DNA from: Brienomyrus brachyistius
Lineage: Eukaryota > Chordata > Actinopteri > Osteoglossiformes > Mormyridae
Length of the DNA: 64,000 nt
Direction: 5' to 3'
Assembly: GCF_023856365.1 (NCBI RefSeq)
Contig: NC_064541.1
Span: 27,630,214 to 27,694,213 of the forward strand
Position numbers and translations under genes: made by a program. The notes under the pieces are model-generated. The model was not told the DNA's origin, searched no databases, and was given only the letters and a program-made list of their open reading frames with translations. Position 1 is the stretch's first letter; each line of letters opens with the position of its first letter. Below, piece by piece: positions 60,009-64,000 of the stretch.

Positions 60009-60067
60009 CTTTGCACTGATTTGTGTTTTTGTCCAGGATTGCCTTCGTAGACACTATTTTCCCATAT
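60009..60067 (-). CDS. rbms3: rbms3 coding exon: middle of RRM1
   Basis: The minus strand encodes YGKIVSTKAILDKNTNQCK, an exact match to my recollection of RRM1 of RBMS3. DKNTNQCK separates it from RBMS1 and RBMS2 (DKTTNKCK). The exon is 59 nt: one base completes the preceding Pro codon, then 19 codons, then G of the Gly codon finished in the exon at 48161-48252. The acceptor follows a strong T-rich tract (tttttttgtatttctgcag) and the donor is gtaagc from 60008 down. The exon lies between RNP2 and RNP1 of RRM1. The donor is followed by a (TG)n tract and a G run in the transcript, described separately. The exon before it, which should carry LYIRGLPPGTTDQDL, was not found up to 64000. Confidence 0.96.
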
Positions 60068-60478
60068 CTGCAGAAATACAAAAAAACAAAAAGACAATCG
60101 GTTAGCAATTAGTGCAACGGTTAGCGTGTAAACAGCAGTAGGCGTGGCTTGGGGAATGAGGAATGCATGCCAAGATCAACAAGATCCACCTTAGTATTGG
60201 TCTCTCCTTTCCCTCCATTTATCTGTCCCAGTTTTATGATGTCACACAACCAACACCTTTCCCCAGTCTGGGTAGGGATCCCTAAGGGGACTGGGACCTG
60301 ATCACGTCAGAAGCATGTCACAGTGACACACAGTAGGGGCCTCGTGCACGGTAAAGACACACCAGGAAATGTATTAGGTGCACGTTAAGGAGACCTTAGA
60401 ATTGTGACATGCTGGGGGCATGACAGAGGCGTTGTGCACATCATGGCGTTTAAGAGACAATAATGGTATGTCAAAGGC

Positions 60479-61195
60479 ACCGTAAAGCCGTGTTGGAAGT
60501 GTGTCAGAGGTGTGTCAGGGTCACGGTAAAGCCATGCCGGCAGTGTGTCAGAGGCACGGTAAAGGCGTGTTGGCAGTGTGTCAGAGACACGGTAAAGGCA
60601 TGTCGGTAGTGTGTCAGAGGCACGGTAAAGGCGTGTCGGCAGTGTGTCAGAGGCACGGTAAAGGCGTGTTGGCAGTGTGTCAGAGACACGGTAAAGGCAT
60701 GTCGGTAGTGTGTCAGAGGCACGGTAAAGGCGTGTCGGTAGTGTGTCAGAGACACGGTAAAGGCGTGTCGGTAGTGTGTCAGAGGCATGGTAAAGGCGTG
60801 TCGGTAGTGTGTCAGAGGCACGGTAAAGGCCTGTCGGCAGTGTGTCAGAGACACGGTAAAGGCGTGTCGGTAGTGTTTCAGAGGCACGGTAAAAGCGTGC
60901 TGGCAGTGTGTCAAAGGTGTGCCAGCAGCATGTCAACAGCATGTCAGGGGCGTGTCGTCAGTGTGTCTGAAGGTGTTAGGGCCGTGTCAGGGGCACCGTA
61001 AAGCCGTGTTGGAAGTGTGTCAGAGGTGTGTCAGGGTCACGGTAAAGCCATGCCGGCAGTGTGTCAGAGACACGGTAAAGGCGTGTCGGTAGTGTGTCAG
61101 AGGCACGGTAAAGGCGTGTCGGTAGTGTGTCAGAGGTGTGTCAGGGGCACTGTAAAGCCATGCCGGCAGTGTGTCAGAGGCGTGTCAGGGGCCGG
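60479..61195. repeat. Minisatellite, 33-bp unit, about 21 copies, with internal duplication
   Basis: The unit is gtgtcagaggcacggtaaag plus gcgtgtcggtagt. A block of about 75 bp beginning caccgtaaagccgtgttgga is present at 60479 and again at 60989. The 11-codon period leaves frames open on both strands (VCQRHGKG on plus, LPTRLYRASDT on minus); these are artefacts. Confidence 0.95.
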
Positions 61196-61199
61196 AAAG

Positions 61200-63165
61200 G
61201 AGTGGTTTTGAGGGAAAATGGCTCTGCCTGTTCCACTTTGAAACAACAACAGGGGATAAACCCAAGCTAAGAGAACAAGGGGCAACCACACCGCATGAGC
61301 GACGCAGAAACACACAAGTACACACATACATTCACGGCTCCTGCCCTACAGCATAACCAACACTTCACAGATGCTGGTTGACCGTCACTTAGTCTTTCCA
61401 GCAAGCCTCAGGCTTCTGTCCCGGAGAGGGGGATCTAACGAGTGCGGCTATTCAGCCAGCCCCATCTCAGGTGTTTTACGTCGCACCAGCGTTTCATCAA
61501 TGTCCCGTAGTTGTGTGTTAGTGGCACCTAAATCCAGAGCCTACAGTTTGAGAATGACCGGGCTGCTTGCAAATGATGGCCACCGATGACGGTAAGAAAT
61601 GCAAGGGTTGAGGCTGTGGTTTTGTTCTCTGTGGTAGCAGCCCTGAGTAAAAGGGTGGTGGATGCTTCCTGTCGAAAGCCGACAAAGCCCCTTCTGAGTT
61701 TGACTGTCCCCCAGTGTGACCCACAAAATATATAAGGAACCAGAAAACACAGGATCCCTTCACTGATGTGCGGCTTTTCATTAAGACTTCACAATAGAGC
61801 AAAAAAAAAAAAAAAAACTATTTAAGGCCAATTGTGGCCATTAATCCTGACGTAAGGTTGTTTTATGTTTAAACCCGGAAACATCTGCTCTGAGACCCCC
61901 ACAGACAATACAAAGCAGATGAGGAAGCCTTTATAAGCCAAAGGAGAACATCAAGACGAGAAGATGAGAAGATCCATTACCATCAGCGTCTAAACGTTAC
62001 AGCTGGTGGGGAGTTTCGGTGGGGCAGAGAGGCCCATCATCACCCCGTCCTTCCAACCTCACAGTCTCCGCACCTCATCCTCTGACTTATGGTGTTTATT
62101 ACACGTCTGTTTCACTCTCTCTCTCCGCCTTGCGCTCAGTTTCTCCGAATTATTGTGACTTTCATCATTTTAAAGCAAGGTAATGCGCTTGGCAGCGGCA
62201 AAGAAAGCAATTATCCACAGGATTGTAAGCACCGATCCCACAGCCCTTAATGTCGTCATCGTCTGAGTCTGGGTCCTCCGATGTGTTCCAGTCTGCGTAG
62301 TTAATGCCCCCCAGGTCTGCTTTTCACTGAGCTATGTTCTCTTAATAGCCCACTGAGGTTGCTCCAGGGACACACGTACATGCCGTTCTGCGCACTATCA
62401 GAACACACGATGGAATGCGTTACACGTGCCAAAGCCGGACATGCGCAAAGTGCGCAGGTCACCTTACAGGTCACATGATCCGCCAGCCCTCTCGTCACTG
62501 ACGGCCCAAAGATTTCTGGGTACCAGGCAGATGGTGCCAAGCAGCCTCATCGAACGGCACGATGACTGAGAGCAGAGTCATGGAAGCCAACGGAAAAGAG
62601 GCATTTCTGCTGCACCAGCGAATTCCGTCCGCGCGCCGCGATCCAGGGCGGCTCAGAGGAAATGTTGTTTGTTTTTTTTTTCTGTTCATAAAAAAGAGGA
62701 GAAGTGTTGCTGCCACCCACGCCCAAGAGCTGAGAGCCGGCGAGACTTTTAATTAATCTTGCACAGGCTCCAGGCAAAAGAAAGGGAGTGTTACATTTCC
62801 TGTTCACAAGGACGGGGAGGTTTAATAAAGGCGGGATCACTTTCCCGTCACCATCCGGGCTCATTTCCAGCCGCGAGTTTTATGGCACACACTGGCGGAG
62901 CCTCCCCCCACCCCCCCGCACACTGTATGGCCAAACAGTTTAATGGGACAGGGCAACAGATGAGGAGACAGGGCCCTTTAAAGCATGGCACTCAACGGGA
63001 AAATTACTGGCTGTGGACTGTCTGCAGTGTTAGCGTATTTATACTCTTGTTGCTATAAAAGTGTAGAACAAATTTATGCTCATTTGCATATTTGCATTCA
63101 GGCTGCAAGAGGGCAGCCATCGGGGGGTGGGCGGGTGGGGGTTACAATTTCAATAAAAGCCCTGG
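61200..63165. other. Intronic stretch with no recognised feature
   Basis: A17 run at 61801-61817. A pair of atttgcat octamers lies back to back at 63082-63097. No exon with RRM1 RNP2 sequence was found. Confidence 0.45.
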
Positions 63166-63174
63166 AAGCAGGTG

Positions 63175-63212
63175 GCAGTATATTCGCAGTATATTCGCAG
63201 TATATTCGCATA
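63175..63212. repeat. 11-bp tandem repeat, 3 copies
   Basis: Three copies of tatattcgcag. Confidence 0.95.
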
Positions 63213-63299
63213 GACTGAGCCACACAAACGACCTCCACAAAGGACTCGGCCCAGAGTCCCACAGTGGTATATATCCCTCACAAAGCTGTCTGTAGTCGG

Positions 63300-63520
63300 C
63301 ATGTAAGCACGAGCACCCACGTCTGCTTGTGTGTGTGTCTGTGGATGTGGGTCATGTATATATTACACTGTGGGAAACAAATGTCCCCACAATGTGATAA
63401 AAACATGCTATTTTGACCTTTTAGGGGCATCCTTCCAGTCCCCACTAGGCAGAACACAAATTTATAAAAATCCGTGAATGCAGTCAGAAACCTAAAAATG
63501 CCAAAAGTGCTGTTTTGTTC
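63300..63520 (+). repeat. Microsatellite-flanked dispersed repeat, copy 7
   Basis: Begins in a gtgtgtgtctgtggatgtgg tract, then gtcatgtatatattacactg, aaatgtccccacaatgtgat and gtcagaaacctaaaaatgcc. The best-preserved 5' part of the family in the window. Confidence 0.85.
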
Positions 63521-64000
63521 TGAACTGGAGGCTGGTATCTCTGTCCTCCCAGTGAGGACCGCACTGCACTCCAGGCAAGACCCCTCGGGGTGCATGGGGA
63601 TTGTCACGTTCCACGTCCTTCCAGCAAACTCCACAGTGACCCTTGACCTTGAACCCTGGCGCACTGGAAAGCTGAGCTCCGCATCTACAACTCGAACCCC
63701 AGCAGCATCCAGCTTCTGGGTCACGGGGAAATTGCACCCTGCATCATTATCGCAGTGTTCCTGGAAAAGCTGCGGTTTTATTGAGGATTTAGCACAACAG
63801 TGTGCATCTGCGAGAGTGGCAGTACACGAACTCTGCCGTGGGGTGACGCAACCTCATGAAAGAAAGAGATGAACGCCCCTTGGGCAAATTCACATGCCAA
63901 ATGCCAGTGGTCCCAAAAACACACAGGAATCCGATCAGTATTGGCTGTACTATATGTATTTATTACAAATTTGTTACAAACAGTTTGTTCCTGAGAAAGG

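Larger units (their letters stand above)
60068..64000 (-). other. rbms3: rbms3 intron upstream of the first visible exon (partial)
   Basis: Phase-2 intron ending in tttctgcag at 60068. Its 5' end lies beyond the window. It contains the 33-bp array at 60.5-61.2 kb, an A-run at 61801-61817, a short 11-bp repeat at 63.2 kb and one copy of the microsatellite-flanked repeat at 63.3-63.5 kb. Confidence 0.8.

Noticed and set aside
7220..60067. Assignment to rbms1 or rbms2
   Set aside because: DKNTNQCK, GHVISTR and [14 protein letters not shown] together match RBMS3 better than its paralogues, although KASGV is shared with them.
60068..64000. Search for the upstream rbms3 exon (LYIRGLPPGTTDQDL)
   Set aside because: No matching minus-strand sequence was seen; the exon probably lies beyond 64000.

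Overview
This window looks like a piece of a ray-finned fish (probably teleost) chromosome. It shows spliced vertebrate-type exons, abundant (CA)n, (TC)n and poly(G) tracts, fish-type SINE-like and LINE remnants, a Tc1-type transposon end, and at least fifteen minisatellite arrays. There are no prokaryotic gene layouts, no rRNA genes and no credible tRNA genes. I cannot name the species.

The one gene I can support is on the minus strand: rbms3, a two-RRM single-stranded nucleic-acid binding protein of the RBMS/MSSP family. Four coding exons are visible, in transcript order 60067-60009, 48252-48161, 8978-8820 and 7300-7220. Together they run from the end of RRM1 RNP2-side sequence (YGKIVSTKAILDKNTNQCK) through RNP1 of RRM1, the inter-RRM linker and nearly all of RRM2. 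All splice sites are canonical and the intron phases fit together (2, 1, 0, 2, 1). The introns inside the window are about 11.8 kb, 39.2 kb and 1.5 kb. The exons before RRM1 RNP2 and after KTPPGVP are not in the window.

The most useful observation is that both exons of RRM2 carry one extra base compared with the conserved family reading frame: one extra G in the exon at 8820-8978 and one in the exon at 7220-7300. Removing a single base from each restores the family sequence exactly, so assembly indels are more likely than gene death, but a decayed duplicate is not excluded.

Layout. 1-7219 is intron after the last visible exon, with G/C homopolymers, two copies of a microsatellite-flanked repeat and a 43-bp minisatellite. 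7220-8978 holds two exons. 8979-48160 is a 39-kb intron with most of the repeats: a 51-bp array at 10.1 kb, a 45-bp array at 18.9 kb, a 32-bp array at 20.6 kb, a complex GT array at 26.6 kb, a 52-bp array at 34.0-35.8 kb, a 40-bp array at 38.8-39.9 kb, SINE-like copies at 41 kb, a Tc1 end at 42.9 kb, a LINE tail at 45.4 kb and a 21/22-bp array at 47 kb. 48253-60008 is an intron with 58-, 12-, 30-, 19-, 37- and 39-bp arrays. 60068-64000 is intron with a 33-bp array.

I did not find a new enzymatic or defence system. The points worth a second look are the two frameshifts, splice-site-adjacent poly(C) and (UG)n tracts, the unusual load of long poly(G)/poly(C) runs, the CpG-dense 37-bp array, and a repeat family that explains many of the CA microsatellites.
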